DNA of 64,000 nucleotides from Variovorax sp. 770b2 (GCF_900115685.1 NZ_FOXJ01000001.1:901796-965795), one strand, 5' to 3'; shown: positions 1 through 9,096, counted from the stretch's first letter. The notes: generated by a model not told the origin, from the letters alone. Program-made: numbers and translations.

Positions 1-1044
1 AAGGACGCGCTGATGTTCCTGGACGAGAGCCACCAGATGATCGGCCAGCTCAACGCCATGTACAGCGGCGACCGGGCGCGCAAGACCACGCTGGTCGAGT
101 ACGGCTTCCGGCTGCCTTCGGCGATGGACAACCGGCCGCTCAAGTTCGAGGAATTCGAAAAGCGCATGCGGCAGGCGATCTTTGTTTCGGCCACGCCGGC
201 GCAGTACGAGAAGGATCATTCGGGCAATGTCGTCGAGCAGCTCGTGCGCCCGACGGGCCTGATCGACCCCGAGGTCGAGGTGCGTCCCGCGACACACCAG
301 GTCGACGACGTACTGGGCGAGATCCGCATCCGCGTCGACAAGAACGAGCGTGTGCTCATCACCACGCTGACCAAGCGCATGGCCGAGCAACTGACCGACT
401 ACCTGGGCGACAACGGCGTGAAGGTGCGCTACCTGCACAGCGACGTAGACACGGTCGAGCGGGTGGAAATCCTGCGCGACTTGCGCCTGGGCGCCTTCGA
501 CGTGCTGGTGGGCATCAACCTGCTGCGCGAGGGGCTGGACATTCCCGAGGTGTCGCTGGTGGCGATCCTCGATGCGGACAAGGAAGGTTTCCTCCGTGCG
601 GAGCGCTCGCTGATCCAGACCATCGGCCGCGCGGCGCGGAACCTGAACGGCAAGGCGATCCTGTACGCCGACCGGATGACCGACTCGATGAAGAAGGCCA
701 TCAGCGAAACCGAGCGCCGTCGCGTCCGACAGATCGCCCACAACGAGGCCAATGGCATCACGCCGCGCAGCATCGTCAAGCAGGTGCGCGACCTGATCGA
801 CGGGGTCTACAGCGAGAAGACAGGCAAGGAAATGGCCAAGCTCGACCTGGAACGCGCCAAGGTCGAGGACATGAGTGAGAAGGACTTCGCGCGGGAAATC
901 AAGCGGCTGGAGAAGCTCATGCTCGAGCACGCCCGCAACCTCGAATTCGAGAAGGCGGCAAGGGTTCGGGATCAGCTGGCGCTGCTGCGCGAGCAGGCGT
1001 TCGGGGCGGCGGGCGGCGACAACATCGCGATCTTGCCGTCGTAG
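1..1044 (+). CDS. uvrB: Excinuclease ABC subunit B, C-terminal part (5' end outside window)
   Basis: UvrB is the damage-verifying helicase-like subunit of UvrABC nucleotide excision repair; it accepts DNA from UvrA and recruits UvrC. The frame is open from base 1, so about 347 residues of the roughly 670-700 of the family are visible. The fragment begins at the DESH (DEAD-box type) motif, continues through the C-terminal helicase domain with the motif VI-like QTIGRAARN near residue 207, and ends with the UvrC-binding UVR helical hairpin ([20 protein letters not shown]). A 7-bp hairpin lies at 1076-1093 after the stop but has no T-run. Identification is secure; only the N-terminal half is missing, because of the window edge. 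Confidence 0.98.
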   Translation, partial: KDALMFLDESHQMIGQLNAMYSGDRARKTTLVEYGFRLPSAMDNRPLKFEEFEKRMRQAIFVSATPAQYEKDHSGNVVEQLVRPTGLIDPEVEVRPATHQVDDVLGEIRIRVDKNERVLITTLTKRMAEQLTDYLGDNGVKVRYLHSDVDTVERVEILRDLRLGAFDVLVGINLLREGLDIPEVSLVAILDADKEGFLRAERSLIQTIGRAARNLNGKAILYADRMTDSMKKAISETERRRVRQIAHNEANGITPRSIVKQVRDLIDGVYSEKTGKEMAKLDLERAKVEDMSEKDFAREIKRLEKLMLEHARNLEFEKAARVRDQLALLREQAFGAAGGDNIAILPS

Positions 1045-1111
1045 GCCGGAAGTCCGCGTTCTTCAAGGGGTTGGCGCTGGGGTTTACCCCAGCAGAGTTG
1101 AGGGCCTTCTG

Positions 1112-1138
1112 CTATACTTGACCGAAACACTCAACAAC
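1112..1138 (+). promoter_or_regulatory. Probable iscR promoter -10 with overlapping IscR operator
   Basis: A TATACT hexamer (1113-1118) is a good -10 candidate. It runs straight into an inverted repeat TTGA(1118-1121)-N9-TCAA(1131-1134). In other proteobacteria, cluster-bound IscR represses its own promoter through a type 1 site of similar design (ATA..TTGAC near the -10). Placement over the -10 before iscR fits autorepression. No convincing -35 was found. Assignment is by pattern only. Confidence 0.5.
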
Positions 1139-1156
1139 AAAAACTAGAACTTCGCG

Positions 1157-1267
1157 ATGAAGGACCGACTCCTACCGACTGGTTCACCAGTGTCAAGGGT
1201 CGGGCAGGGCGGAGACGAAGTCACCGCGGTCCAGGACCATGGTGTCATTTCAACGGTAAGCACTTGA
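1157..1267 (+). CDS. Possible 36-codon leader ORF upstream of iscR
   Basis: An ATG at 1157 opens a 36-codon frame (MKDRLLPTGSPVSRV...) that stops at TGA 1265-1267, 11 bases before the iscR ATG. It would be translated from the iscR transcript if the -10 at 1113 is right. There is no strong Shine-Dalgarno sequence, and the peptide matches no family I know. The frame contains a hairpin (ACTGG 1178-1182 / CCAGT 1187-1191, TTCA loop) nested in CCGAC 1165-1169 / GTCGG 1199-1203. It could be a regulatory uORF or simply leader sequence that happens to be open. Confidence 0.2.
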   Translation: MKDRLLPTGSPVSRVGQGGDEVTAVQDHGVISTVST

Positions 1268-1278
1268 AGGAGCTTGCG

Positions 1279-1815
1279 ATGCGTCTCACTACCAAAGGCC
1301 GTTTTGCGGTCACCGCCATGATCGATCTGGCCCTGCGCCAGAACACCGGTCCGGTCACCTTGGCTGCAATCAGTCAGCGGCAGCAGATTTCGTTGTCGTA
1401 CCTCGAACAGCTGTTCGGCAAGTTGCGCCGCCACGAACTGGTCGAGTCGACCCGTGGCCCCGGCGGCGGCTACAGCCTCGGCCGCAAGGCTGCGGATATC
1501 ACCGTGGCCGACATCATTGTTTCCGTCGATGAGCCCATCGATGCCACGCAATGCGGCGGCAAGGAAAACTGCCTGGGCGAAGCCGGCCGTTGCATGACGC
1601 ACGAGCTCTGGGCTTCGCTGAACCAGCGCATGGTCGAGTTTCTCGATTCCGTCACCTTGCAGAAGCTGGTCGACGACCAGATCGCCAAGGGCGTGCAGAT
1701 CGAGAACAAGCCGGTCGTCAAGCGCGCGATCTCGGCGCAGCCGGTGGTCAAGCCGATTCGCGTGAATGCGCCGAATTCGGTGTTTGCCCTCGGCAACGTC
1801 TTCGCCAAGTCCTGA
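1279..1815 (+). CDS. iscR: Fe-S cluster regulator IscR (Rrf2 family)
   Basis: A 178-residue transcription factor that senses [2Fe-2S] supply and controls the isc operon. It has an Rrf2 winged helix-turn-helix at the N-terminus ([19 protein letters not shown]) and a cluster-binding segment with Cys92, Cys98, Cys105 and His108. The last pair is shifted one residue from the E. coli spacing of 92/98/104/107. The ATG at 1279 is chosen because GGAG (1269-1272) precedes it; an upstream in-frame TTG at 1264 is less likely. The last 40 residues or so are a basic, low-complexity tail. It heads the seven-gene operon, and the inverted repeat at 1118-1134 is its likely autoregulatory site. Confidence 0.96.
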   Translation: MRLTTKGRFAVTAMIDLALRQNTGPVTLAAISQRQQISLSYLEQLFGKLRRHELVESTRGPGGGYSLGRKAADITVADIIVSVDEPIDATQCGGKENCLGEAGRCMTHELWASLNQRMVEFLDSVTLQKLVDDQIAKGVQIENKPVVKRAISAQPVVKPIRVNAPNSVFALGNVFAKS

Positions 1816-1892
1816 GTTGCGAGCGGCGCCGAAGAGCGCCGCCGCCAGAAGCCCAGATCAAAGAACAACCCCCACGCCAGCCCGAGCCAGCC

Positions 1893-3113
1893 ATGGACGT
1901 CACTCCTCATTTTCCGATCTATCTCGATTACGGCGCGACTACGCCGGTCGACCCGCGTGTGGTCGACGCCATGATTCCCTGGTTGCGCGAGCACTTCGGC
2001 AACCCGGCGTCGCGCAGCCATGCTTGGGGCTGGGAAGCTGAAGAGGCGGTCGAGAAGGCGCGCGGCCAAGTGGCGGACCTGATCAATGCGGACCCTCGCG
2101 AGATCGTCTGGACCTCGGGCGCCACCGAGTCGATCAATCTCGCGCTCAAGGGCGCGGCCCAGTTCTACAAGGGCAAGGGCAAGCACCTGATCACGCTGAA
2201 GACCGAGCACAAGGCTGTGCTCGACACCATGCGCGAACTCGAGCGCCAGGGCTTTGAAGTCACTTACCTGGACGTCGAGGAAAACGGCCTGGTCGATCTC
2301 GACAAGTTCAAGGCGGCGATCCGCCCCGACACCATCCTGGCCAGCGTGCTGTTCGTGAACAACGAAATCGGCGTGATCCAGGACGTGGTCGCGCTCGGTA
2401 ACGTCTGCCGCGAGAAGGGCGTGATCTTCCACGTCGACTCGGCCCAGGCCACCGGCAAGGTCGACATCGACATCACGAAGTTGCCCATCGACCTGATGAG
2501 CCTCGCCTCGCACAAGACCTACGGTCCCAAGGGCATCGGCGCCCTGTACGTGCGCCGGAAGCCCCGCATTCGCCTGGAAGCGCAGATGCACGGCGGCGGT
2601 CATGAGCGCGGCATGCGCTCGGGCACCCTGCCCACGCACCAGATCGTCGGCATGGGCGAGGCCTATCGCATCGCCAAGCTCGAGATGAAGGACGACATCG
2701 CCCATGCGCGCCGCCTGCAGCAACGCCTGTTGGACGGCCTGAAGGATGTCGAGCAGGTGTTCATCAACGGCGACCTCGAACGCCGCGTGCCGCACAACCT
2801 GAACATGAGCTTCAATTACGTCGAAGGCGAATCGCTGATCATGGGTATCAAGGGCCTGGCGGTGTCGTCGGGTTCGGCTTGTACCTCGGCCAGCCTGGAG
2901 CCCAGCTATGTGCTGCGCGCCCTGGGCCGCAGCGACGAGCTGGCCCACAGCAGCCTTCGCATGACCATCGGCCGCTTCACGACCGAAGAAGAAATCGACT
3001 ACGCCATCTCGACCATCAAGCACAACGTAGCCAAGCTGCGCGAGCTGAGCCCGCTCTGGGAGATGTTCCAGGACGGCGTCGACATCAGCACGATCCAGTG
3101 GTCGGCCCACTGA
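1893..3113 (+). CDS. iscS: Cysteine desulfurase IscS
   Basis: A PLP enzyme of 406 residues that converts cysteine to alanine and passes the sulfur as a persulfide to IscU for cluster assembly, and to other acceptors. Visible are the PLP-lysine region [15 protein letters not shown] and the mobile catalytic loop [10 protein letters not shown], whose nucleophile is Cys330. Length and N-terminus ([15 protein letters not shown]) match group I desulfurases. The ATG at 1893 is chosen by homology; upstream in-frame sequence does not look like IscS. It lies 77 bases after iscR and 72 bases before iscU. Confidence 0.97.
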   Translation: MDVTPHFPIYLDYGATTPVDPRVVDAMIPWLREHFGNPASRSHAWGWEAEEAVEKARGQVADLINADPREIVWTSGATESINLALKGAAQFYKGKGKHLITLKTEHKAVLDTMRELERQGFEVTYLDVEENGLVDLDKFKAAIRPDTILASVLFVNNEIGVIQDVVALGNVCREKGVIFHVDSAQATGKVDIDITKLPIDLMSLASHKTYGPKGIGALYVRRKPRIRLEAQMHGGGHERGMRSGTLPTHQIVGMGEAYRIAKLEMKDDIAHARRLQQRLLDGLKDVEQVFINGDLERRVPHNLNMSFNYVEGESLIMGIKGLAVSSGSACTSASLEPSYVLRALGRSDELAHSSLRMTIGRFTTEEEIDYAISTIKHNVAKLRELSPLWEMFQDGVDISTIQWSAH

Positions 3114-3185
3114 CACACATACAAGCGCAGACACGAACGGCCCGCCCCGAGGCTCCACGATTGAACAAAGTTTGAGAGGTACACC

Positions 3186-3605
3186 ATGGCATATTCTTCC
3201 AAGGTCATCGACCACTACGAAAATCCACGCAACGTCGGCTCCTTCGAAAAGGGCGACGACTCGGTAGGCACCGGCATGGTCGGCGCGCCGGCCTGCGGCG
3301 ACGTGATGAAGCTGCAGATCAAGGTCAACCCGGAAACCGGCGTGATCGAAGACGCACGCTTCAAGACCTACGGCTGCGGCTCGGCCATTGCCTCGTCGTC
3401 GCTCGTGACCGAATGGGTCAAGGGCAAGACGCTCGACGAGGCGGCTGCGCTCAAGAACGCGCAGATCGCCGAAGAACTGGCGCTGCCGCCGGTCAAGATC
3501 CACTGCTCGATCCTCGCGGAAGACGCCATCAAGGCGGCCGTGAACGACTACAAGGCCAAGCACGGCGCCAAGACCACCGAGTCGGCCGCCGAAGCTGTTC
3601 ACTGA
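3186..3605 (+). CDS. iscU: Fe-S cluster scaffold IscU
   Basis: A 139-residue scaffold on which IscS-derived sulfur and iron form [2Fe-2S] clusters. All three ligand cysteines are present, in [18 protein letters not shown] and [12 protein letters not shown]. The LPPVK motif recognised by the HscA chaperone directly precedes the third cysteine. A clear GAGG ribosome-binding site sits before ATG 3186. The stop is one base from the iscA start, so the two are probably translationally coupled. Confidence 0.98.
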   Translation: MAYSSKVIDHYENPRNVGSFEKGDDSVGTGMVGAPACGDVMKLQIKVNPETGVIEDARFKTYGCGSAIASSSLVTEWVKGKTLDEAAALKNAQIAEELALPPVKIHCSILAEDAIKAAVNDYKAKHGAKTTESAAEAVH

Positions 3606-3606
3606 A

Positions 3607-3930
3607 ATGGCCGTCACGCTGACCGAAGCCGCTGCGCGCCACGTCACCCGCTACCTCGGCAAACGGGGCAAGGGCGTGGGCGTGCGGCTGGGCGTGAAGA
3701 CCACGGGATGCTCCGGCTTGGCCTACAAGCTCGAGTACGTCGACGAGTTCACGCCTGAAGACGTGGTGTTCGAAGACCACGGCGTGAAGGTGCTGGTCGA
3801 CCCGAAGAGCCTGGCCTACATCGACGGCACGCAACTGGACTTCGTGCGCGAGGGCCTGAACGAAGGCTTCAAGTTCATCAATCCGAACGAGCGCGATCGC
3901 TGCGGCTGCGGAGAAAGCTTTCGCATCTGA
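3607..3930 (+). CDS. iscA: A-type Fe-S carrier IscA
   Basis: A 107-residue A-type carrier protein that receives clusters from the scaffold and delivers them, especially [4Fe-4S], to apoproteins. The three signature cysteines are visible: one in [10 protein letters not shown] and the terminal CGC pair in RCGCGESF. It starts one base after the iscU stop. A T-run hairpin (3957-3987) follows it, so it may be the last gene of an abundant short isc transcript. Confidence 0.96.
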   Translation: MAVTLTEAAARHVTRYLGKRGKGVGVRLGVKTTGCSGLAYKLEYVDEFTPEDVVFEDHGVKVLVDPKSLAYIDGTQLDFVREGLNEGFKFINPNERDRCGCGESFRI

Positions 3931-3956
3931 TGCGTCGTCGCTGACCGCGACCACAG

Positions 3957-3987
3957 CCGCCACCATGTCATGTGCTGGCGGTTTTTT
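3957..3987 (+). terminator. Terminator-like hairpin between iscA and hscB (possible attenuator)
   Basis: CCGCCA (3957-3962) pairs with TGGCGG (3976-3981) around a 13-base loop and is followed at once by six T residues (3982-3987). This has the form of an intrinsic terminator, yet hscB starts at 3994 in the same direction with no separate promoter evident. Partial read-through would give more iscRSUA than hscBA-fdx message. Confidence 0.6.
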
Positions 3988-3993
3988 CTTGCC

Positions 3994-4512
3994 ATGAACC
4001 TGAACGACACCGACTTTGAACTGTTCGCCGTCCCGGCGACTTTCGCGCAGGACCGCGCCGCGCTCGACGCGCGCTGGAAAGAACTGCAGCGCGAGGCCCA
4101 CCCCGACCGCTTCGCCGCGCAGGGCGCCGCGGCGCAGCGCGTGGCCATGCAGTGGTCGGTGCGCATCAACGAGGCCTACCAGCGCCTGAAGGACCCGATC
4201 CGCCGCGCGAGCTACATCTGCGAACTGCACGACGCGCCGCTGAACGCAGAGAACAACACGGCCATGCCGCCCGACTTCCTGATGCAGCAGATGGAATGGC
4301 GCGAGGCGCTCGACGACGCCGGGGACATCGCCGCCGTCGAGAAGCTGCAAGCCGAGGTCGATGCCGGCCGCGCCCGTACCCTGTCCTCGCTCGATTGGCT
4401 AATCGACGAGAAGGGCGACTATCCGGCTGCCGCGCAACAGGTGAGAGCCCTCATGTTCATTGAGCGCTTCGGACAGGACGTCGAAGCCAAATTCGATCAG
4501 TTGGGACAATAG
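3994..4512 (+). CDS. hscB: Fe-S co-chaperone HscB (J-domain protein)
   Basis: A J-domain co-chaperone of 172 residues that brings IscU to HscA and stimulates its ATPase. The J-domain HPD tripeptide is visible in REAHPDRFA, followed by a C-terminal three-helix region typical of HscB. ATG 3994 is preferred over an upstream in-frame start at 3970 because the family begins close to MNLNDTDFELF, and because 3970 lies inside the terminator-like hairpin. hscA follows 6 bases after the stop. Confidence 0.95.
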   Translation: MNLNDTDFELFAVPATFAQDRAALDARWKELQREAHPDRFAAQGAAAQRVAMQWSVRINEAYQRLKDPIRRASYICELHDAPLNAENNTAMPPDFLMQQMEWREALDDAGDIAAVEKLQAEVDAGRARTLSSLDWLIDEKGDYPAAAQQVRALMFIERFGQDVEAKFDQLGQ

Positions 4513-4518
4513 GCCCTT

Positions 4519-6381
4519 ATGGCTCTTCTTCAGATTTCCGAACCCGGCCAGGCGCCCGATCCGCATCAGCGCCGCATTGCCGTGGGCATCGACCTCGGCA
4601 CCACGCACTCGCTGGTGGCCGCGGTGCGCAACGGCGTGGCCGAGTGCCTGCCCGACGACCAGGGCCGCGTGCTGTTGCCTTCGGCTGTGCGCTACCTCGA
4701 AGGCGATCGCCGGCAGATCGGTTTCGATGCGCTCGCCGCACGCGCGCAGGACCCCGCCAACACCATCACCTCGGTCAAGCGCCTCATGGGCCGCGGCCTT
4801 GCCGACATCGCGAACCGCGAAGCCATGTCCTACCGCATCGGCGGCGACGACGGCGGCATGGTGAAGGTGCAGACCACGGTGGGTGAGAAGTCGCCCGTCG
4901 AGATCAGCGCAGAGATCCTGGCGACGCTGCGCTTTCGCGCCGAAGACACCTTCGACGACGAGCTCTACGGCGCCGTCATCACCGTACCGGCCTACTTCGA
5001 CGAGGGCCAGCGCCAGGCCACCAAGGACGCCGCGCAACTGGCCGGTCTCAACGTGCTGCGCCTGATCAGTGAGCCCACGGCCGCGGCGATCGCCTACGGC
5101 CTGGACAACGCGAGCGAAGGCGTCTACGCGGTCTACGACCTTGGCGGCGGCACCTTCGACATCTCCATCCTGCGGCTCACGCAGGGCGTGTTCGAGGTCA
5201 TCGCCACTGGCGGCGACTCGGCGCTCGGCGGCGACGACTACGACCACGCGCTCGCCGACTTCGTGCGCACCCAGGCCGGCTTGCAGGTCGGCAGTGACAG
5301 CGACAAGGCAGCCATGCTCGTGGCCGCTCGTGCAGCCAAGGAGGCCCTGACCGATTCGGACGCCGTTGAATTCAAGGCCGATGTGGCTGGTGGTGCCGCC
5401 CGGTTCGACCTGACGCGCGCGCATTTCGACGCAGCGACGAAATCGCTCACGGACAAGACCATCGTGGCCGTCCGCAAGGCGCTGCGTGACGCGAAGCTCG
5501 AGGCCGACGACCTGCAGGGCATCGTGCTCGTCGGCGGCTCCACCCGCATGCCGCAGATCCGCACGGCGGTGGCCCAGTTCTTCGGCCGCGAGCCGCTGGT
5601 CAACCTGAACCCCGACGAAGTCGTCGCCCTGGGCGCCGCGATCCAGGCCAACCAGCTGGCCGGCAACAACGGCGCGGGCGAACTGCTGCTGCTGGACGTG
5701 ATCCCGCTCTCGCTCGGCATCGAAACGATGGGCGGCCTGGTCGAGCGCATCGTGCCGCGCAACCAGACCATCCCCACCGCGATGGCGCAGGACTTCACGA
5801 CCTACCAGGACGGCCAGACCGCCCTTGCGCTGCACGTGGTGCAGGGCGAGCGCGACCTGGTGTCCGACTGCCGCAGCCTGGCGCGCTTCACGCTGCGGGG
5901 CATCCCGCCGATGACGGCCGGCGCGGCGCGCATCCGCGTGACCTTCACCGTCGATGCCGACGGCCTTTTGAGCGTGAGTGCCAAGGAGCAGGGCAGCGGC
6001 GTCGAGGCCAGCGTCGCAGTCAAGCCGTCGTACGGCCTGTCCGACGACCAGATCGCCACCATGCTGCAGGAGAGCTTCTCCACCGCGCAGCAGGACATGC
6101 AGGCCCGTGCCCTGGTAGAAGCGCGTGTCGACGCCGACCGCATGCTGCTCGCCACGCAGAGCGCGCTCGATGCCGATGGCGATCTTCTGAACGAAGACGA
6201 GCGTGCCGTCATCGACGCGTCGATGGCGAAGCTGCGCGAAGTCGCCAAGAGCAGCAGCGAAGCCGCCGCCATCGAGGCCGCCACCAAGGCGCTGGCCAAC
6301 GACACCGAGGCCTTCGCCGCCCAACGCATGAACGCGGGCATTGCGCGCGCCCTGGCCGGCCGCAAGGTCGAATCCCTCTAG
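4519..6381 (+). CDS. hscA: Fe-S chaperone HscA (Hsp70 family)
   Basis: A specialised Hsp70 of 620 residues that releases clusters from IscU in an ATP-dependent, HscB-stimulated cycle. The ATPase domain shows [12 protein letters not shown] near residue 24, [12 protein letters not shown] near 210 and the adenosine-motif [10 protein letters not shown] near 340. The substrate-binding and lid domains follow. It lacks the EEVD-like tail of general DnaK, as expected for HscA. It sits between hscB and fdx, in the standard order. Confidence 0.97.
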   Translation: MALLQISEPGQAPDPHQRRIAVGIDLGTTHSLVAAVRNGVAECLPDDQGRVLLPSAVRYLEGDRRQIGFDALAARAQDPANTITSVKRLMGRGLADIANREAMSYRIGGDDGGMVKVQTTVGEKSPVEISAEILATLRFRAEDTFDDELYGAVITVPAYFDEGQRQATKDAAQLAGLNVLRLISEPTAAAIAYGLDNASEGVYAVYDLGGGTFDISILRLTQGVFEVIATGGDSALGGDDYDHALADFVRTQAGLQVGSDSDKAAMLVAARAAKEALTDSDAVEFKADVAGGAARFDLTRAHFDAATKSLTDKTIVAVRKALRDAKLEADDLQGIVLVGGSTRMPQIRTAVAQFFGREPLVNLNPDEVVALGAAIQANQLAGNNGAGELLLLDVIPLSLGIETMGGLVERIVPRNQTIPTAMAQDFTTYQDGQTALALHVVQGERDLVSDCRSLARFTLRGIPPMTAGAARIRVTFTVDADGLLSVSAKEQGSGVEASVAVKPSYGLSDDQIATMLQESFSTAQQDMQARALVEARVDADRMLLATQSALDADGDLLNEDERAVIDASMAKLREVAKSSSEAAAIEAATKALANDTEAFAAQRMNAGIARALAGRKVESL

Positions 6382-6390
6382 AACAACAAC

Positions 6391-6729
6391 ATGCCCACGA
6401 TCAAGATCTACCCGCATCCCGAGTACTGCCCGCAAGGCGCCGAAATCACCGCGCCCGCCGGCACGTCGATCTGCGAGGCGCTGCTGGACAACCACATCAA
6501 CATCGAGCACGCCTGCGAGATGAGCTGCGCCTGCACCACCTGCCACGTGGTCGTGCGCGAGGGCTTCAACTCGCTCAACGAGGCGGAAGAGGGCGAAGAA
6601 GACCTGCTGGACCGCGCCTGGGGCCTGGAGCCGCAATCGCGGCTGAGTTGCCAATCGATCCTGGCGCAGGAGAATGTGACGATCGAGATTCCGAAGTATT
6701 CGATCAACCACGCCAAGGAAAACCACTGA
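6391..6729 (+). CDS. fdx: ISC-type [2Fe-2S] ferredoxin
   Basis: A 112-residue adrenodoxin-type ferredoxin that supplies electrons for cluster assembly. The ligands are visible as CEMSCACTTC (C-x5-C-x2-C pattern) plus a distal cysteine in LSCQSIL. It is the last gene of the isc operon and begins 9 bases after hscA. No iscX follows; a REP-like element and dnaQ come next. Confidence 0.96.
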   Translation: MPTIKIYPHPEYCPQGAEITAPAGTSICEALLDNHINIEHACEMSCACTTCHVVVREGFNSLNEAEEGEEDLLDRAWGLEPQSRLSCQSILAQENVTIEIPKYSINHAKENH

Positions 6730-6737
6730 TGAGCGCA

Positions 6738-6810
6738 GCGCCGGGCCGCCCCAGGCAAGCTCGCCCCCCCTTGGGGGAAGGCGAGGACACGAAGTGCCGA
6801 GACAGGGGGC
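6738..6810 (+). repeat. REP-like palindromic element, copy 1
   Basis: This intergenic block opens with CGCCGGGCCGCCCCA (from 6739), then a C-run/G-run hairpin (CCCCCC TT GGGGG), then a small GAA-loop hairpin (CAC-GAA-GTG) and a terminal GGGGGC. The same order of modules occurs in reverse orientation at 41795-41870, with different paired bases in the hairpins. It lies just upstream of the dnaQ start codon. Confidence 0.55.
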
Positions 6811-6814
6811 ACGC

Positions 6815-7537
6815 ATGAGTCGCCAGATCGTCCTCGATACCGAAACCACCGGTCTCTCTGCCGAGAACGGCGACCGTGTCATCGAGCTCGGCTGCGTGGA
6901 GTTGTTCGCCCGCAAGCTCACCGGCAACGACCTGCACATCTACTTCAACCCGGAGCGCGAGAGCCATGAAGACGCGCTCAAGGTGCACGGCCTGACGACC
7001 GACTTCCTGCGCGACAAGCCGAAGTTCGCGACGCTGGGCAACGACATCATCGAGTACCTGCGCGGTGCCGAGCTGATCATTCACAACGCGGCGTTCGACG
7101 TCGGCTTCCTCAACAAGGAATTCGAGCGCGCCGGCCTGCCGCTCCTGCGCACCTTCGTGAGCGAAGTGACCGACACGCTGGCCATGGCGAAGCTGGTCTA
7201 TCCGGGCAAGCGCAATTCGCTCGACGCGTTGTGCGACCGCTTCGGCGTCGACCGCTCGAACCGCACCTTCCACGGCGCCAAGCTCGACGCGCAGCTGCTG
7301 GCCGACGTTTACATCAACCTCACGCGCGGCCAGGACGCGCTGCTGATCGACGTCGCATCGAACGAGCCGGCGCAGGGCACCACCCAGGTGACGATCGACC
7401 TGAGCCAGTTCGAACTGCCGGTGATCACGGCCGGCGAACAGGAACTGGCAGCACACGAAGCGGTGTTGTCGCAGCTCGACAAATCAAGCAACGGCCGCAC
7501 GCTCTTTCGCCAAAGCGGCGGAAATGCTGTGGCATAA
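6815..7537 (+). CDS. dnaQ: DNA polymerase III epsilon subunit (3'-5' proofreading exonuclease)
   Basis: A 240-residue DEDDh exonuclease that proofreads for the replicative polymerase. The exonuclease motifs are in order: LDTETTGL near the N-terminus (Exo I), HNAAFDVGF (Exo II) and FHGAKLDAQLLADVY (Exo III). Length is close to the 243 residues of the E. coli protein, and the C-terminal tail would carry the alpha-binding segment. ATG 6815 is chosen over GTG 6794 because the family starts with a short (R)QIVLDTETTG N-terminus. A CATAAT (7533-7538) overlapping the stop may be the -10 of the following tRNA gene. Confidence 0.95.
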   Translation: MSRQIVLDTETTGLSAENGDRVIELGCVELFARKLTGNDLHIYFNPERESHEDALKVHGLTTDFLRDKPKFATLGNDIIEYLRGAELIIHNAAFDVGFLNKEFERAGLPLLRTFVSEVTDTLAMAKLVYPGKRNSLDALCDRFGVDRSNRTFHGAKLDAQLLADVYINLTRGQDALLIDVASNEPAQGTTQVTIDLSQFELPVITAGEQELAAHEAVLSQLDKSSNGRTLFRQSGGNAVA

Positions 7538-7591
7538 TCGAAGGCTTCGCGCAACGCGATTAATTCCACGGCACTGCACTCGCGGTGCCAC

Positions 7592-7666
7592 GGGCGGTTA
7601 GCTCAGGGGTAGAGCACAGCATTCACACTGCTGGGGTCGGAGGTTCGAAACCTCCACCGCCCACCA
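7592..7666 (+). tRNA. tRNA-Val (anticodon CAC), CCA encoded
   Basis: The cloverleaf folds cleanly: acceptor GGGCGGT / ACCGCCC, D-stem GCTC / GAGC, anticodon stem CAGCA / TGCTG with loop TTCACAC, and T-arm GGAGG-TTCGAAA-CCTCC. Positions 34-36 of the loop read CAC, for valine codon GUG. The 3' CCA is encoded at 7664-7666. A strong terminator follows at 7679. Confidence 0.97.
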
Positions 7667-7678
7667 CAATTCCACGAC

Positions 7679-7702
7679 ACGGCACCTTCGGGTGCCGTTT
7701 TC
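7679..7702 (+). terminator. Intrinsic terminator of tRNA-Val
   Basis: ACGGCACC (7679-7686), TTCG tetraloop, GGTGCCGT (7691-7698), followed by a short T-run. The perfect 8-bp stem with a UUCG loop ends the tRNA transcript; the next gene is on the opposite strand and convergent. Confidence 0.88.
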
Positions 7703-7718
7703 GTTGGTGCCGCCGATG

Positions 7719-8516
7719 TCAGCGAAAAGGCACGCCGCGGTAAGGGCTGCGGGCATCGCTCAGAAGCATGCGGTTCGTGCGCAAGAGGTGTTCTTCGCGC
7801 GCGTCGGAATACCGCCAGATCAGGCCGCCGGCGATGTACGCGGCACTCACTTGCGACCAGTCGGCATAGGCCTCGCGCACCTGCGAGGCCAGTGCGCCGG
7901 CGAAGCCCGCGAATTCCCCGCGTTCGATGAAGCCCAGTTGCACCGCCCACCGCGACAGGCTGGCCAATCGCACGGCATCCCAGGCGACCAGGTTGGAAAT
8001 CTGGGGCGGCGACGCCTTGAAGTGCTTGCGCAAGGCGTTGACCCAGCTTGAGCTGCCTGCCGTCAGTTGGGTCAGGTCCGTGACCGATCGCCCGCTCTCC
8101 GCCGCCAGCGCGCGGTAGTCCAGGCTCTTGCGCGCCTTGATCTGGAAGAACGCGGGGAACCACGCATCCATGACCAGGCGCAGCACGGCCGGCGTGCTCT
8201 GGGTTGCCGCGTCGATGGCGGCAATGGCTTGCCACGTGGACAGGTAGGTCGAGCGCTGCCCTTCCTCTACGAGCCAATGGGCCGTTTCCTCAAAGCTCTC
8301 ACGGTCGTGCACGTTCCACACTTCCGCGATGCCCTCGCGCAACTCGTCGTCGTCTTTTCCTGTGGCGACGGCATTGACGTAATCGCCATTGAACGCGGAC
8401 AGCGGCGCGCTCAGCGTGACCAGCCATTGCTCTTCTGTCGTGAGCGTCTCCGCGGTGCTGAAATGAAGCTTGTCGTTGTCGAGCAGCGCATGCCCGAGCG
8501 TGTCTCTGATGCCCAT
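7719..8516 (-). CDS. DUF1266 domain protein
   Basis: A soluble protein of 265 residues with no signal peptide or membrane segment. The C-terminal half matches the DUF1266 pattern: AWDAVRLASLSRWAVQLGFI, a helical stretch, DWSQVSAAYIAGGLIWRYSD. The family has no established biochemical role; members appear in variable genome regions. ATG 8516 is chosen because GGAGGGAA precedes it on the minus strand; longer in-frame starts up to 8690 read through intergenic sequence. It stands alone, convergent with tRNA-Val. Confidence 0.75.
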   Translation of the reverse strand: MGIRDTLGHALLDNDKLHFSTAETLTTEEQWLVTLSAPLSAFNGDYVNAVATGKDDDELREGIAEVWNVHDRESFEETAHWLVEEGQRSTYLSTWQAIAAIDAATQSTPAVLRLVMDAWFPAFFQIKARKSLDYRALAAESGRSVTDLTQLTAGSSSWVNALRKHFKASPPQISNLVAWDAVRLASLSRWAVQLGFIERGEFAGFAGALASQVREAYADWSQVSAAYIAGGLIWRYSDAREEHLLRTNRMLLSDARSPYRGVPFR

Positions 8517-8742
8517 TGATTTCCCTCCAGTTTTTTTAAAACAAATGAATGCATCCGGATTGGATGCCCGCTGAATAACGTCAAAGGCGATCTTAAACAG
8601 CAGCGCACGTCCGGATCGCAAGCGAGCGTGTTGGAAAATCGATGGGTTCATCACCGCATCTAATTCTTGGCGAGATTTCGCAGGATCCAATCGAATTGGT
8701 TATGGCGGTATTGATCGCGTTGTTTAATCCCCAAAAATTGAA

Positions 8743-9096
8743 ATGCCCAATTTCCTGAATAGCGTTTCCATTCGAGTCCTGGTGATCTGGGGCGCTGCGC
8801 TCATGCTGGGTCCATTCGCATTGGCGGCGAACGACCTTCCTTCTTTGAGGGCGGGCGAAGACTACGGCGCGGTGCGCACGAAAATGATCAATGCCGGGTG
8901 GAAACCGTTCCACGCGCGCGATGCCGACAGATGCGGCTCCGGCGATGCGCGGTGCGCCAACAGGCCCGAGATGGTCGCGTGCGCCGGCACCGGACTGGCC
9001 AACTGCAAGTTTCTCTGGAAGAAGAGTTCTCGCACTGTCGCCCTGTGCACGGCCGGGGAGACGAGGGCCGTGTTCACCGGCGCTTGCCGGCTCTAG
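8743..9096 (+). CDS. Small secreted Cys-rich protein, unknown function
   Basis: A 117-residue product with a clear Sec signal peptide (hydrophobic core VLVIWGAALMLGPFALA, cleavage likely before AND). The mature part of about 88 residues contains six cysteines, an even number that suits periplasmic disulfides. It begins with a YGAVRTKMINAGWKP segment, a form seen in other small uncharacterised secreted proteins. No enzyme motif is visible. The ribosome-binding site is weak. The 226-base region upstream is AT-rich and contains a GCATCC-GGATT-GGATGC hairpin (8551-8567). Confidence 0.7.
   Translation: MPNFLNSVSIRVLVIWGAALMLGPFALAANDLPSLRAGEDYGAVRTKMINAGWKPFHARDADRCGSGDARCANRPEMVACAGTGLANCKFLWKKSSRTVALCTAGETRAVFTGACRL

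Noticed and set aside
1076..1093. GCTGGGG-TTTA-CCCCAGC hairpin as uvrB terminator
   Set aside because: The stem is perfect, but no T-run follows and the iscR promoter begins about 20 bases on; not enough to call a terminator.
1470..3647. Very long open frame on the minus strand across iscS/iscU
   Set aside because: It mirrors real genes on the plus strand; at this GC content antisense frames stay open. Composition (Val/Asp/His/Arg-rich) and lack of any family pattern mark it as a shadow. Similar long frames opposite aceE, sucA, hscA and hisS were rejected for the same reason.
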